Below, one piece after another: positions 31,461 to 42,886 of a DNA stretch of 64,000 nucleotides. The position numbers were made by a program, and so were the translations under genes. Below the pieces are notes generated by a model, which saw only the letters and a program-made list of their open reading frames with translations, had not been told where the DNA came from and ran no database searches. The stretch is from Candidatus Odyssella sp. GTDB lineage: Bacteria > Pseudomonadota > Alphaproteobacteria > Paracaedibacterales > Paracaedibacteraceae. The DNA lies in NCBI GenBank assembly GCA_020718185.1, contig DYSP01000002.1, positions 44,061-108,060 of the forward strand, in the 5' to 3' direction. Every line of letters starts with the position of its first letter. Position 1 is the stretch's first letter.

Positions 31461-31777
31461 TTTGCGAGATTGAACGTCGTATTGGTCAACAAGTAAAACG
31501 CCAACGACAAGTTTTAAAATTAACTCAAGTGCAACTAGCAGAAACCTTGGGTGTCACCAGTCAGCAAATTCATAAATATGAAAAAGGAATCGATCGCTTG
31601 GCGGCCAGCCGGCTGTTACAGCTCAGCAAAATTCTTGGTGTACCCATCACCTTTTTTTATGATGGGTTAGAGCAAGAAAAAGACTTACGTGTGACGTGCA
31701 CAATCAGTAATGGTAAACAGTTTGCCATAAAATTTGTAGATCTAGGAAATGTTATCACTGATATTTCTGTGTTATAA
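31457..31777 (+). CDS. XRE-family helix-turn-helix regulator
   Basis: IGQQVKRQRQVLKLTQVQLAETLGVTSQQIHKYEKGIDRLAASRLLQLSKILGVPITFFYDG. Confidence 0.93.
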   Translation: MICEIERRIGQQVKRQRQVLKLTQVQLAETLGVTSQQIHKYEKGIDRLAASRLLQLSKILGVPITFFYDGLEQEKDLRVTCTISNGKQFAIKFVDLGNVITDISVL

Positions 31778-31785
31778 ACAATTCT

Positions 31786-32526
31786 CTAAGCCGTTTTTAC
31801 CGCATACATCAAATAGTTTACATTCACATCATCGGTGAGCGACCATGTCCATTTAAATGGACAAAAGCTCATACCTATGACATTTTTAAATAAACAATCA
31901 CTGGCGCGAACGGAAGTTGCGAGTTCGGCAGGCGTTAAGAATTTATGCCAATCATGCGTCCCACGTGGCAACCAACGCATGACGTATTCTGCGCCTAAAA
32001 TGGCTACACCATAAGCTTTCCATGTGCGATTAATTGTGGAAAGGATTAATGCTCCCCCTGGCTTAAGTAGCTTGGAACAATACTGAATAAATGCATCAAC
32101 ATCAGCAACATGTTCAACCACTTCTAAAGCTAAAATAACATCCAAAGATGGCTCATTTGCTGCAACCATTTCTTCGATAGAGGTTGTGCGGTAATCAATA
32201 TTCAAACCCATTTGTTGAGCATGGTCACGCGCCACCTCAATGGTTGGCTCACTGGCATCAACGCCGACAACTTGTGCGCCCAGGCGGCACATGGGTTCAC
32301 TGATGAGGCCGCCCCCGCAACCGATATCAAGCAGTCGAATACCTGTGAATGGATATACTTGGTCGCGTTGTAACCCTAGATGAGTTATTAATGTTTCATG
32401 AATGTATTGAAGACGCGTCGGATTTAAGTCATGAAGCGGTTTGAAGGGGCCATTTTCGTCCCACCAATTTTGACTAATTTTTGAAAATTGTTCAATTTCA
32501 GCATTGTTTAGTGTTGTTTGTTGCAT
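31786..32526 (-). CDS. ubiG: Ubiquinone biosynthesis O-methyltransferase
   Basis: FSKISQNWWDENGPFKPLHDLNPTRLQYI, LLDIGCGGGLISEPMCRLGAQVVGVDAS; probable start at internal M (MQQTTLNN). Confidence 0.95.
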   Translation of the reverse strand: MQQTTLNNAEIEQFSKISQNWWDENGPFKPLHDLNPTRLQYIHETLITHLGLQRDQVYPFTGIRLLDIGCGGGLISEPMCRLGAQVVGVDASEPTIEVARDHAQQMGLNIDYRTTSIEEMVAANEPSLDVILALEVVEHVADVDAFIQYCSKLLKPGGALILSTINRTWKAYGVAILGAEYVMRWLPRGTHDWHKFLTPAELATSVRASDCLFKNVIGMSFCPFKWTWSLTDDVNVNYLMYAVKTA

Positions 32527-32627
32527 ATTTTGTGACTCATTGCTTGCGTCGTGGTTTATAAACCGTGTAAGAATAAGCATATATTACTATTAAAATCACG
32601 CAAAAAGAAATAACGGCGGAAATAGAC

Positions 32628-33875
32628 TTGCGTATTGTTCAAAAGTATGGTGGCACTTCTGTTGCAGATATTGCTCGATTAGAAAATGTTGCTTTGCGTA
32701 TTAAACGAGACGTTGACGCTGGCCATCAAATTGCGGTTGTTGTATCGGCGATGGCCGGTGTGACAAACCAATTGGTTGCTTATACGAAATCTTTTTCAAA
32801 TATCCAAAATAGTCCAGAACATGATACAGTTATTTCCACAGGGGAGCAAATCACCACGGGATTATTAGCATTGGCATTGCAGCAATTAGGTCTTCAATCT
32901 CGTTCGTTCATGGGATGGCAAGTGCCCATCAAAACTAGTGATGATTATACAAATGCGCATGTTTTAACGGTTGATTCTGAGCAGTTAGAAGCATGTTTTA
33001 AAAAGGGTATTATCCCAGTTATTGCTGGATTTCAAGGAATTACCAGCCAGGGTCGTATTGCGACATTGGGTCGAGGTGGGTCAGATACAACAGCAGTCGC
33101 GGTGGCTGCGGCTATTAAGGCTGATCGCTGTGATATTTATACAGATGTAGATGGCGTTTATACAGCGGACCCACGAGTTGTAAGTAAAGCACAAAAGTTG
33201 AATCAAATTAGTTATTCTGAAATGCTTGAGCTGGCAGCACAAGGGGCAAAAGTTCTTCATTCACGTTCCGTTGAAACAGCAATGCGACATTTAGTTTATG
33301 TGCGGGTTCTTTCTAGTTTTAATGATCAGCCTGGTACAGACATTATGGACATCCCCGTTACAAATATGGCACGCATCAGCGGTATCACTCATACTATTGG
33401 ATGGGTAATGATTCAACTAGAGACAGATAATTTTAATATTTTAATGATTCGCTCTCTTGAAAATACAATTAAGAATGCCAATATATTAATAGACTCCTTT
33501 TCTGTTAACGAAGAAAGCGGTATAATATTTATACGATTTATTGTTCAAAAGGCTGATTTTGCAAAAACAATTCAATCTTTTGAAAAAAATGATTATTATT
33601 CTGAATATAAAGGGTTACATATTGAACCTGATTTTGCAAAGATATCTATCATAGGATTAGACTTTTTAGGAAAATCAGGTATCACACAACGATTTTTAGA
33701 AATTATAAAGCAAATAAATATATCATCTTGCCTAACGCATTTTTCCACAACACGCCTTAGTTTTAGTGTTAAGGAAGAACACGCAGAAGCCATAATACAG
33801 ATATTTCATACAGCATTTGAATTGGATCAAAAAAATGAATCAGACACTACAGAAACTATGGCAGCGCGGTTGTGA
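32628..33875 (+). CDS. lysC: Aspartokinase (TTG start)
   Basis: IVQKYGGTSVADIARLENVA, GRGGSDTTAVAVAAA, CDIYTDVDGVYTADPR. Confidence 0.95.
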   Translation: MRIVQKYGGTSVADIARLENVALRIKRDVDAGHQIAVVVSAMAGVTNQLVAYTKSFSNIQNSPEHDTVISTGEQITTGLLALALQQLGLQSRSFMGWQVPIKTSDDYTNAHVLTVDSEQLEACFKKGIIPVIAGFQGITSQGRIATLGRGGSDTTAVAVAAAIKADRCDIYTDVDGVYTADPRVVSKAQKLNQISYSEMLELAAQGAKVLHSRSVETAMRHLVYVRVLSSFNDQPGTDIMDIPVTNMARISGITHTIGWVMIQLETDNFNILMIRSLENTIKNANILIDSFSVNEESGIIFIRFIVQKADFAKTIQSFEKNDYYSEYKGLHIEPDFAKISIIGLDFLGKSGITQRFLEIIKQINISSCLTHFSTTRLSFSVKEEHAEAIIQIFHTAFELDQKNESDTTETMAARL

Positions 33876-34833
33876 ATTTTTGGGAACAGAAACGGCTATT
33901 TTAGGCGGTGCTATGTCCTGGGTTTCCGAAAGAAACCTTGTAGCTGCTATATCGAATAGTGGTGGTTTTGGCGTTATTGCTAGTGGTGCAATGCCACCTG
34001 AGTTATTGGCAGAAGAGATTAAAGGGACTCAAGAGTTAACAAACAAGCCCTTTGGTGTGAATTTGATTACGATGCACCCTAAAATTTCTGAGCTTATCGA
34101 TGTTTGTATTGCTTCAAAAGTAGGCCATATTGTATTGGCAGGTGGATTACCATCTTCTGCTGCTATTCAACAAATTAAGTCTGCAAAGATGAAGCTCATT
34201 TGTTTTGCGCCCACTCTTTCTCTTGCTCAAAAACTTATTAAACTGGGTGCTGATGCATTGATTATTGAAGGGCATGAAGCTGGCGGACATATCGGGCCTG
34301 TTTCGACAAGTGTATTGGCTCAAGAAATTTTGCCTCACGTTACGGATGTTCCTGTATTTGTGGCAGGTGGTATTGGTAGAGGAGAAGCAATTGTGACTTA
34401 TCTTCAAATGGGAGCGTCAGGTTGTCAATTGGGCACACGGTTTGTTTGTGCAACTGAATCAAAAGCGCATCCTAATTTTAAACGTGCTTTTATTAAAGCA
34501 AATGCACGTAATGCTATTGTCTCAACTCAATTAGATAGTCGTTTCCCAGTGATTCCTGTAAGAGCATTGGCAAACAAAGCAACTCAGCAATTTATTGAAG
34601 TTCAGCAAGAATTTATCACAAAAGTTAATGAAGGTTTGGTAGAACAAAAAGAAGCACAACTGCAAATTGAACATTTTTGGGCTGGGGCATTACGCAGGGC
34701 TGTTATTGAGGGCGATATTGAAACAGGGTCAATTATGGCTGGCCAAAGTGTTGGAATGGTTACCTGCGAACAATCAATGCAAGAAATTATCAATGAATTA
34801 GTATCACAAGCTGGTAATTATTTAAGTTATTAG
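33835..34833 (+). CDS. Nitronate monooxygenase / 2-nitropropane dioxygenase family
   Basis: LGGAMSWVSERNLVAAISNSGGFGVIASG, EGHEAGGHIGP, GGIGRGEAIVTYLQMGASGCQLGTRFVCATES; start overlaps the lysC 3' end. Confidence 0.9.
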   Translation: MNQTLQKLWQRGCEFLGTETAILGGAMSWVSERNLVAAISNSGGFGVIASGAMPPELLAEEIKGTQELTNKPFGVNLITMHPKISELIDVCIASKVGHIVLAGGLPSSAAIQQIKSAKMKLICFAPTLSLAQKLIKLGADALIIEGHEAGGHIGPVSTSVLAQEILPHVTDVPVFVAGGIGRGEAIVTYLQMGASGCQLGTRFVCATESKAHPNFKRAFIKANARNAIVSTQLDSRFPVIPVRALANKATQQFIEVQQEFITKVNEGLVEQKEAQLQIEHFWAGALRRAVIEGDIETGSIMAGQSVGMVTCEQSMQEIINELVSQAGNYLSY

Positions 34834-34894
34834 GTTATAGTCATTATGGTTAACCACTTTTTTAATTTGCAAATAGTCAAAAAGAAATACACGT

Positions 34895-35713
34895 ATGCTT
34901 ATATCAGTCATCATCTCTACTTATAATTGGCCTGATGCGCTTGGGTGTGTTTTAAATGCTCTTAAGCATCAAAGTGATCAAAATTTTGAAATTTTAATTG
35001 CAGATGATGGGTCTAGTGATAAAACAAAAGAAGTTATTAACCAATTTAGTAAGTTCAGTTCCATTCTAGTTACCCATGTTTGGCAGGAAGATTGCGGATT
35101 TAGAGCAGCAGCTATTCGTAATAAAGCTGTTGTTCAAGCAAAAGGTGAATATCTTGTGTTCATTGATGGTGATTGTATTGCGTTGCCTTCTTTTATCCAA
35201 CAACACCGTTTTCTTGCAGAAAAGAATTTTTTTGTATCGGGAAATCGTGTCTTACTTTCTGAAAAGGCAACCCCTAAATATCTCGAGAATGAAGAGTTAT
35301 TTTCAAAAGCGAGCCTTTGGCTTTGGATAATGAGATGGTGGAAAGGGGACTGTAATCGTTGGTTGCCGTTTGTTAAATTAAATCTTGGAGCTTTAAGAAA
35401 ACTTCGTCATCAACGGTGGAAAGGGGCAAAAACATGCAACCTAGGAGTTTTTCGTCAGGATTTTATTGCAATCAATGGCATGGATGAGACTTATATTGGG
35501 TGGGGATTTGAAGATTCAGATCTAGTTGTTAGGCTTCAAAACAGTGGTATAAAGAGAAAAGATGGGCGGTGCTTTATTCCCATTATTCATTTATGGCATT
35601 TGCAAAATAAACATCCCGTAACTTCAGTTGAAAATTTTTCTCGACTGCAAGACGTTATAAAATCAAAAGTATCATGGGCAATCAAAGGTATAAATCAGTA
35701 TATAGCTAATTAA
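34895..35713 (+). CDS. Family 2 glycosyltransferase with galactosyltransferase-like C-terminus
   Basis: ISVIISTYNWPDALGCVLNALKHQSDQNFEILIADDGSSD; GMDETYIGWGFEDSDLVVRL. Confidence 0.92.
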   Translation: MLISVIISTYNWPDALGCVLNALKHQSDQNFEILIADDGSSDKTKEVINQFSKFSSILVTHVWQEDCGFRAAAIRNKAVVQAKGEYLVFIDGDCIALPSFIQQHRFLAEKNFFVSGNRVLLSEKATPKYLENEELFSKASLWLWIMRWWKGDCNRWLPFVKLNLGALRKLRHQRWKGAKTCNLGVFRQDFIAINGMDETYIGWGFEDSDLVVRLQNSGIKRKDGRCFIPIIHLWHLQNKHPVTSVENFSRLQDVIKSKVSWAIKGINQYIAN

Positions 35714-35748
35714 ATCCGAAATATTTATTTTCTATGCTGATTTCGGAT
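35714..35748 (+). terminator. Putative terminator hairpin after the glycosyltransferase
   Basis: ATCCGAAAT ... ATTTCGGAT perfect 9-bp stem just after the stop codon. Confidence 0.55.
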
Positions 35749-35998
35749 CTTAGATGCTTTAATCCTCATAAAAAATGTAATTTGCAGATTTTAAGACTTG
35801 AAGTCTCATTCAAAATTGCACCATAAAATGTAAAATTACTTAAGCATTTTGACTAGATTAGCTCTTATTTATTCTTTTTATCTATAAACTTTACCAAGTT
35901 TGTAGAGTTAAATAGACTAGTTCGTTTCTATCAAAACTCAGCTTCATTTTTAACTAAAAATATCTCAAAATCATCTTTATGATATTTTTCTTAAGAAT

Positions 35999-37225
35999 TT
36001 AACATGCTACCTGTTGTTTTTTTCTTGGGCTAATAATAAGTAGCAGCACAAGAGCAAAAATTGCAATAAACATAGAGCAAATAAAAGACATAGATTCACC
36101 ATAATAATCTGCAATAAGTCCAGCGGCACTATTAGAAATAAGAACCGAACACGCACAGATAAGATAAAACATCCCAAATCCAGTACCACGTAAATCTTCA
36201 GGAACACTGTCTGCAACTAACGACATGAATAAACTTTGAGTGACAGCCATCTGAATCCCACAAAAAGCAACGCCAATTAAAACAGTTTCAACATTTGTGG
36301 CACAAGCAAGCAGCAAATCGCCAATGATTAAGCAGACAAACCCCACTGCCAAAACATTATAGCGACCAAATTTATCTGACAAGCGACCTGCAGGGTAAGA
36401 AAACAATGAGTATGTAGAGTTATAAATCAATAAAATAAGAGGCGTATTTTTACCAAGTAACCCAAAGTTCTGATGCGCATGCAAAACCATAATCGCTTCA
36501 CCAAGTTGAGCAATTAGGAAAATACAAACCACTATCATCAGCAACCAATAATCTCGACCCAGGCGAGGGATGTCAGACAGATGAATAGGTTTACGTAATT
36601 GTTTATCTTTCGGATGCATATTTTGTTCAGGTTCACGAATCATAAACATCATAATAAGAACAGATATCATAGCTGGAATAGATGCAAGCCAAAAGACCTT
36701 TTGATAGTCATCATCGTTCCAATACATCAACATAAGGCCAAATAAAGCCCCGAAAAATGATCCAGCCGTTCCAAGGCTAATACGCAAGCCATAACAAGCT
36801 CCACGAATAGGTTGAGGAGATAAATCTCCCACCAGTGCATCACGCGGTGAAGCTTGAATGCCATTACCCAAACGATCAAGAATTTTTGCCGCCACGACGG
36901 CATGAAATGTACTAAACATTGCCATTAAGGGACGACTTAACAAGCATAAGGTGTAACCCAAAACAATGATGAATTTACGGCGACGCAAATAATCACTATA
37001 GACGCCAGAAAGAAGTTTCGTGAGGAATGAAAGCCCTTCTACAATTCCTTCTAAAATACCGATCCAGCTTGTTGCAACGCCTAAGACAGATTTCATATAA
37101 ACCGGCACGAGACTACGAATCATAACGGAAGAAAGGTTGACGAAAAAAACCGCTATACCGAGACCCCAAATCGCGGGGGGAATAGAAGGAAGTTCTTGAT
37201 TTTCATTATCAGGATTAATCATCAT
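35999..37225 (-). CDS. MFS transporter
   Basis: 12-TM MFS; DRLGNGIQASPRDALVGDLSPQPIRGACYGLR. Confidence 0.9.
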   Translation of the reverse strand: MMINPDNENQELPSIPPAIWGLGIAVFFVNLSSVMIRSLVPVYMKSVLGVATSWIGILEGIVEGLSFLTKLLSGVYSDYLRRRKFIIVLGYTLCLLSRPLMAMFSTFHAVVAAKILDRLGNGIQASPRDALVGDLSPQPIRGACYGLRISLGTAGSFFGALFGLMLMYWNDDDYQKVFWLASIPAMISVLIMMFMIREPEQNMHPKDKQLRKPIHLSDIPRLGRDYWLLMIVVCIFLIAQLGEAIMVLHAHQNFGLLGKNTPLILLIYNSTYSLFSYPAGRLSDKFGRYNVLAVGFVCLIIGDLLLACATNVETVLIGVAFCGIQMAVTQSLFMSLVADSVPEDLRGTGFGMFYLICACSVLISNSAAGLIADYYGESMSFICSMFIAIFALVLLLIISPRKKQQVAC

Positions 37226-37571
37226 TCTCTCGGTTTTTTAAATGTAATTATTAGAAGGATTTTTTATGAAGAAATACAGGCGTAGATAAAGTGGTAGGTA
37301 TAAAAAAGGAAATAGAAAATGCTTAAGGATAAAATCCCATCTCAAGAACTTTTTTGCCACGAAAATAGTGCCAGTTTCTAAAAAACTTTACGGAGGTAAG
37401 AAAGACCGTAAACTACGCCAAATTTATATTTGCACAATGCCTTTTAATATAACATTTGTCAACACTTACATATGATGAATTTTAGATGCCCTTTATATTA
37501 ACTTTAACCTTGATTTATATTTTCTGAAAACTACCTCTTCAAAAAGGTACTTATATAAACTAAGGAATTTT

Positions 37572-38222
37572 ATGATGAGCAAATCTTATCTTAACCGTTT
37601 AAGCATGCTTTTGATTGGAGGAATTTTTTTAGGAGCGGCTTCTTTTCCGGCTAGTGCTCACTGGGCAAATATGAACATTGGTACATTTGACAGTGGTTCC
37701 ATGTCACAAAAGCTTCCTTTTGGTGGTGCTTTTACGTTTACTCAACCGGATATAAAAGAATTACCAGGACGATATGAGCGACGCACTAAATTATTTTTTG
37801 GGATTAAAGATGGTTATTGGTCTATCGCTTATAAAAGCAAGCCTGAGATCGATAGCGTTGATCGAAGGGAGTTTGGGCGTTTTGCTGTGACAGCTGTCGA
37901 TGTGGAAAATAATAAATATGAGATTACACTTTATGATGCTGATTTTAAGGGCGTTTATAATGCAAGTGTTAAGGAGTCAACTGGGTACGATCCTGATAGC
38001 TGCAAGGTTCCTCTTGCTGATAAAAAAGTTGTCGCTGTCATGGAATTAAGTGTTGATAAAGAGAAAAAGTTGGTTGTCGGTAAAGTGGTCAAAGCTGACT
38101 CCCAAGACATTAGTTATGTTGAAGGAGATATGTTGCCAATGAAGGCTAAGGACACTCTACCCAACATTCCTAATCACGATGGCTCTAAAGATTCTCATAA
38201 ATCTAAAGATTCTCAAATCTAA
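37572..38222 (+). CDS. Hypothetical secreted protein with Ser-Lys-Asp repeat tail
   Basis: Signal peptide ending ASFPASAHWANM; C-terminal SKDSHKSKDS; repeat continues in another frame beyond the stop. Confidence 0.75.
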   Translation: MMSKSYLNRLSMLLIGGIFLGAASFPASAHWANMNIGTFDSGSMSQKLPFGGAFTFTQPDIKELPGRYERRTKLFFGIKDGYWSIAYKSKPEIDSVDRREFGRFAVTAVDVENNKYEITLYDADFKGVYNASVKESTGYDPDSCKVPLADKKVVAVMELSVDKEKKLVVGKVVKADSQDISYVEGDMLPMKAKDTLPNIPNHDGSKDSHKSKDSQI

Positions 38223-38310
38223 AGGCTCAAAGCATAAGTCTAAAGATTCCAAAGACTCTGAAGCTTGTATTTGTCCTCACCTTTAAAATTTTCTTAGTAA
38301 CGATCAGATG

Positions 38311-38350
38311 AGGCTTTATTGAAAAGAATAAATGTTTTCCAATAAAGCCT
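38311..38350. terminator. Bidirectional terminator hairpin between convergent genes
   Basis: AGGCTTTATTG aaaagaataaatgttttc CAATAAAGCCT. Confidence 0.7.
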
Positions 38351-38392
38351 CTGCTTTAATAAATGCTCTCAAACACTCAATTTAATGTTGAA

Positions 38393-39874
38393 TTAACTCA
38401 ATTTTTTCTTTAATAAGTCATTTACAATAGCTGGATTTGCTTTTCCTTGTGTGGCTTTCATCGCAAGTCCTACAAAAAAACCAAATAGCTGTTGCTTGCC
38501 CGCACGATACTCCGCAACTTTATCTACATTTTCTAACATAAGCGTATCGATCATACTTTCAAGGGCATTAACATCAGTAATTTGCTTTAACCCTAGATCA
38601 TCAACCAATTGAATAGGAGATTTACCTGTTTCCCATAGTTTTAGAAATACATCTTTGGCAATTTTTCCAGAAATAGTTTCATCTAAGATTAAATCGACAA
38701 GCTCAGCCAGATGGGCTGGTATTAACCTCATGGTCTCAATCGTTTCTCCTTCGCGGTTCAACGCACCGAAAACCTCACCCATTAACCAATTTGCAATTTG
38801 TTTGGCTGCTTGTTGCTTGTTTGTAGCTTTACTGACCGCAACGGCTGTTTCATAAAAGGCAGCTATTTCTTGTTCGCTGACTAAAACAAACGCGTCATAT
38901 TTTGGCAAACCAAAGCTATCCATTAACCGTTGTTGTTTTGCATCGGGCAATTCAGGCAATGTGGCTTTAATTTTTTCAATACGTTCTTCGGTCAATCGCA
39001 GTGGTGGTAAATCGGGGTCAGGGAAATAACGGTAATCATGCGCATCTTCTTTGCTACGCATTGATCGTGTAACACCTTTTCCCGCATCAAAAAGGCGTGT
39101 CTCTTGTGCAATTTTACCGCCATCTTCTAAAATTTCCATTTGCCGCTGAATTTCAAAGTCCACAGCTTGACCTAAGAAACGAATAGAGTTGACGTTTTTA
39201 ATTTCAGCGCGTGTTCCAAGCGCCTCTCCTGGGCGACGCAATGAAATGTTGGCATCAACACGTAAACTGCCTTGTTCCATATTGCCATCACAGGTGCCAA
39301 GATAACGCAAAATAGTCCGCAATTTTTTAACATACGCCATCGCTTCGGCGGTGGAACGAATGTCGGGTTCAGACACAATTTCCATCAGCGCAATACCACA
39401 ACGATTGAGGTCAATATAGGTTTTTGTGGGATGAAGATCGTGCGTACTTTTCCCTGCATCCATTTCTAAATGTAGGCGTGTCACCCCAATACGTTTAGAT
39501 TCACCATTTTCCAGATCAATATCTAAATATCCTTCACCAACAATTGGTCGTGTAAATTGAGAAATCTGATAACCGCAGGGAAGGTCAGCATAAAAATAAT
39601 TCTTGCGATCAAAAACCGAAAATTGGTTGATTTGTGCATTAATGCCAAGGCCGGTTTTAATGGCCTGGTCAACGCAAACATGATTTAAAACAGGTAACAT
39701 GCCTGGCATGGCTGTGCCAAAAAAACCTACTTGAGTATTGGGCTCAGCACCAAAGGTAACGGAACAACCATCAAATAACTTAGTGGTAGAGGTAACTTGG
39801 GCATGGACTTCTAAGCCAATAACGACTTCCCATAAACTGGTGCGTCCTTGAATAAGATTTGTTGTATCTTGCAT
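38393..39874 (-). CDS. gatB: Asp-tRNA(Asn)/Glu-tRNA(Gln) amidotransferase subunit B
   Basis: [32 protein letters not shown]; start at MQDTTNLIQ. Confidence 0.98.
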   Translation of the reverse strand: MQDTTNLIQGRTSLWEVVIGLEVHAQVTSTTKLFDGCSVTFGAEPNTQVGFFGTAMPGMLPVLNHVCVDQAIKTGLGINAQINQFSVFDRKNYFYADLPCGYQISQFTRPIVGEGYLDIDLENGESKRIGVTRLHLEMDAGKSTHDLHPTKTYIDLNRCGIALMEIVSEPDIRSTAEAMAYVKKLRTILRYLGTCDGNMEQGSLRVDANISLRRPGEALGTRAEIKNVNSIRFLGQAVDFEIQRQMEILEDGGKIAQETRLFDAGKGVTRSMRSKEDAHDYRYFPDPDLPPLRLTEERIEKIKATLPELPDAKQQRLMDSFGLPKYDAFVLVSEQEIAAFYETAVAVSKATNKQQAAKQIANWLMGEVFGALNREGETIETMRLIPAHLAELVDLILDETISGKIAKDVFLKLWETGKSPIQLVDDLGLKQITDVNALESMIDTLMLENVDKVAEYRAGKQQLFGFFVGLAMKATQGKANPAIVNDLLKKKLS

Positions 39875-39875
39875 A

Positions 39876-41363
39876 TTAGGCAGCCTTTCCAAGGTTGTGA
39901 ACTTGCGATGTAAAATTAGCACATTCTTCTAAAGCTAAGCTGGCATTTAACAGATTTTGCTCAGACATAGCTGGCCCAATTAATTGCAACCCAAGAGGTA
40001 ATCCTTTTTCATCCAGACCTGCTGGAATAGAAATACCGGGCAGATTTGCTAAATTGACAGTCACAGTGAAGATGTCGTTAAGGAACATTGTAATAGGATC
40101 CGTTGGTTTTTCATCCATAGCAAAGGCTGACCCTGGCGTTGTGGGGGTGAGCAACAAGTCAACGTCTTTGAAAACACGCTTAAAATCTTCAGCGATAAGA
40201 CTTCGAATTCGCTGTGCTTTTAAATAATAGGCATCATAATAACCAGCTGATAGCACATATGTACCAATCATCAAACGACGTTGAACTTCAGCGCCAAAGC
40301 CAGCAGCGCGTGTATTTTCATATAACTCGTCCAATGTCTTACCCTCAACACGAAGTCCATAGCGAACACCATCATAGCGTGCCAGGTTTGAAGATGCTTC
40401 AGCGGGTGCAATAATATAATATGTAGGAAGCGCGTGAGGTGTCATCGGAAGGCTAACTTCTTGAACTGTGGCGCCGCAACTTTTCAACCAATCAATACCT
40501 TGTTGAACAAGAGCAGCTGTTGTTGCTGACAGATTTTCTAAATATTCTTTGGGGATACCAATTCTCAATCCTTTCACATTTTGATTGAGCTGCCCTAGAA
40601 AATCATAACGCGGTTGCGAAAGTGAGGTAGCATCCCAAGGATCATAACTGGCCATTGTTTGTAACATTAAAGCCGCATCGCGTACGGTATGGGTAAGGGG
40701 GCCTGCTTGATCAAGAGAAGAGGCAAATGCAACCATGCCGCGCCTGGAACATAAGCCATAGGTAGGTTTAATGCCAACCAATCCGCAATACGCTGCAGGC
40801 TGACGAATGGATCCACCTGTATCAGAGGCTGTCGCAGCAAGACAAAGCTTACCCGCAACGGCTGCTGCTGATCCACCGGACGAGCCACCAGGCACTAAGT
40901 TCTTTTCTGGGCGATTTTTTTCCCGCCACGGGTTTATACAATCCCCGAAATAACTCGTCATATTTGACGACCCCATTGCAAATTCATCCATGTTGGTTTT
41001 ACCAAGCATGACCGCGCCGGCATCAAACAGGTTTTGAGTCACTGTAGATTCATACGATGGTACGAAATTTTCAAGAATTTTTGACCCAGCTGTTGTACGC
41101 ACGTCTTTTGTGCAAAACAAATCCTTAATACCTAAGGGTAAACCTTCCAAAGGTCGTGCTGTGCCCTGTTTCAAGTGGTTATCTGATTGTTTGGCTTGAT
41201 CCAAGGCAAGGTCAGGTGTTTGTGTGATATAGGCATTTAGATGTTGATTCTGAGCCATGTTGTCAAGAAAGGCTTGGGTTAAGTCAACGGCAGAAAAGTC
41301 TTTATTTTGCAAACCATCGCGAGCTTCAATAAGCGTTAACTCAGTTAATTTTGTTTTTGTCAT
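39876..41363 (-). CDS. gatA: Asp-tRNA(Asn)/Glu-tRNA(Gln) amidotransferase subunit A
   Basis: Amidase signature [26 protein letters not shown]. Confidence 0.98.
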   Translation of the reverse strand: MTKTKLTELTLIEARDGLQNKDFSAVDLTQAFLDNMAQNQHLNAYITQTPDLALDQAKQSDNHLKQGTARPLEGLPLGIKDLFCTKDVRTTAGSKILENFVPSYESTVTQNLFDAGAVMLGKTNMDEFAMGSSNMTSYFGDCINPWREKNRPEKNLVPGGSSGGSAAAVAGKLCLAATASDTGGSIRQPAAYCGLVGIKPTYGLCSRRGMVAFASSLDQAGPLTHTVRDAALMLQTMASYDPWDATSLSQPRYDFLGQLNQNVKGLRIGIPKEYLENLSATTAALVQQGIDWLKSCGATVQEVSLPMTPHALPTYYIIAPAEASSNLARYDGVRYGLRVEGKTLDELYENTRAAGFGAEVQRRLMIGTYVLSAGYYDAYYLKAQRIRSLIAEDFKRVFKDVDLLLTPTTPGSAFAMDEKPTDPITMFLNDIFTVTVNLANLPGISIPAGLDEKGLPLGLQLIGPAMSEQNLLNASLALEECANFTSQVHNLGKAA

Positions 41364-41374
41364 TGGTTGGTTCC

Positions 41375-41662
41375 TTATTCAACAACTTTTGGCACGGCAA
41401 ACATATCATGGGCTTTTTCTGGCGCATTGGCGAGAACAGCTTCAACTACATTTCCATCACAAATAATGTCTTCACGCTCTGGTATTTGTCGTTCTTGCTG
41501 ATCAGTGAAAATTTCTGCAGCAGAGGTGTCAACTTGTTGAAGTTGGTCAATCCAATGCAAAATGCCATTTAATTGTTGTTGCATGCTGACCAAACCTTCA
41601 TCTGAAAATTTCAAACGAGAGAGGCGAGAAACCTTTTTCACATCTTCAAGAGTTAACGACAT
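41375..41662 (-). CDS. gatC: Asp-tRNA(Asn)/Glu-tRNA(Gln) amidotransferase subunit C
   Basis: [38 protein letters not shown]; operon order gatC-A-B. Confidence 0.95.
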   Translation of the reverse strand: MSLTLEDVKKVSRLSRLKFSDEGLVSMQQQLNGILHWIDQLQQVDTSAAEIFTDQQERQIPEREDIICDGNVVEAVLANAPEKAHDMFAVPKVVE

Positions 41663-41694
41663 TGTAAACCTTTTGTTTAAGTTGAAACCAAATA

Positions 41695-42465
41695 TTAAAC
41701 GTCAATCGAACACCATACCGGTGCATGGTCCGATGCTTTTTCTTTACCACGAGGTGCTTTGTCAATACCAGTGCTTTCCAGTCGATCTGTTGCTTGTGGT
41801 GACAATAAAAGATGATCAATGCGCAACCCTGCATCATTTGGCCAAGCTTGGCTACGGTAATCCCACCAACTATAGAGTTTTTCGTGAGGATGGTCGATAC
41901 GAAATCCATCACGATAGCCCAGATTTAATAATGCGTAAAAAGCTTTGCGTTCAGGGATCGAACATAAAACATCGCCTGTCCAGGCTTTTGGATCAGCAAC
42001 ATCTAAATCTGTTGGGGCAATATTATAATCTCCACCGATCACAACAGCTTCTTCGTATTGCAGTAACGATTTCATATGTTGGTGAAGTCGTTCTAGAAAG
42101 ACCAATTTATAGGCATATTTATCAGTGCCAACTGCCTGACCATTGGGTACATAAACAGAGGCGACTCGCACCCCATTTGTAACCGCTTCGATATAGCGTG
42201 CTTGAATGTCTTCTTCAAAAAAAGTAAGACCGCGTTGTACATCTTCAATCGGAGATTTAGAAAGAATCGCAACGCCATTGAATGTTTTTTGTCCATGAAT
42301 AGCAATGTTATACCCCAGATCCTCTATTGCCTCTAACGGAAAAGAATGAGCTTCGCATTTGATTTCTTGAAGCAACATGAGATCAGGTTGGTGATCTCGT
42401 AGCCACTCAGTTAAAATGTCAAGGCGCGCACGAACAGAATTTACATTCCAAGTTACAATTTTCAT
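41695..42465 (-). CDS. xth: Exodeoxyribonuclease III
   Basis: KIVTWNVNSVRARLDIL, LLQEIKCE, GGDYNIAPTDLDV, RIDHLLLSP, SDHAPV. Confidence 0.96.
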   Translation of the reverse strand: MKIVTWNVNSVRARLDILTEWLRDHQPDLMLLQEIKCEAHSFPLEAIEDLGYNIAIHGQKTFNGVAILSKSPIEDVQRGLTFFEEDIQARYIEAVTNGVRVASVYVPNGQAVGTDKYAYKLVFLERLHQHMKSLLQYEEAVVIGGDYNIAPTDLDVADPKAWTGDVLCSIPERKAFYALLNLGYRDGFRIDHPHEKLYSWWDYRSQAWPNDAGLRIDHLLLSPQATDRLESTGIDKAPRGKEKASDHAPVWCSIDV

Positions 42466-42480
42466 AATTAGAACAATCTC

Positions 42481-42816
42481 TTAGATTGAAAAAGAATTAC
42501 CGCAACCGCAAGAGGCTGTGGCATTTGGATTTTTTAAAACAAAGCTTGATGACACCATGTCTTCTACATAATCAAGCATCGAGCCTTCCAACAACCCAAG
42601 CGAGACCTCATCAACAATAACTTCAGCGCCATTATGGGCAAAAATCAGATCATCAGATAGTTGTTGATCATCTAATACAAAATGATATTGAAAGCCAGAA
42701 CAGCCACCGCCTGAAACACTAATTCTTAGACGCAAATTATCTTGTTTAACTTCTTCACTTAGCAGCGTCAAGATGCGCTTGGCAGCATTATCAGTGACAG
42801 AAAATTGATGTATCAT
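42481..42816 (-). CDS. erpA: Iron-sulfur cluster insertion protein (HesB/IscA family, ErpA-like)
   Basis: SVSGGGCSGFQYHF and C-terminal SCGCGNSFSI. Confidence 0.92.
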   Translation of the reverse strand: MIHQFSVTDNAAKRILTLLSEEVKQDNLRLRISVSGGGCSGFQYHFVLDDQQLSDDLIFAHNGAEVIVDEVSLGLLEGSMLDYVEDMVSSSFVLKNPNATASCGCGNSFSI

Positions 42817-42886
42817 TATTTTTCCCCTTCAACCTATAAAATACAGCAATTCTGCAAGGCTTCAAGACATTTTTAATGGAAATTTT

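Noticed and set aside
41562-42182. 206-aa plus-strand ORF
   Set aside because: Antisense to gatC/xth, both clearly genuine.
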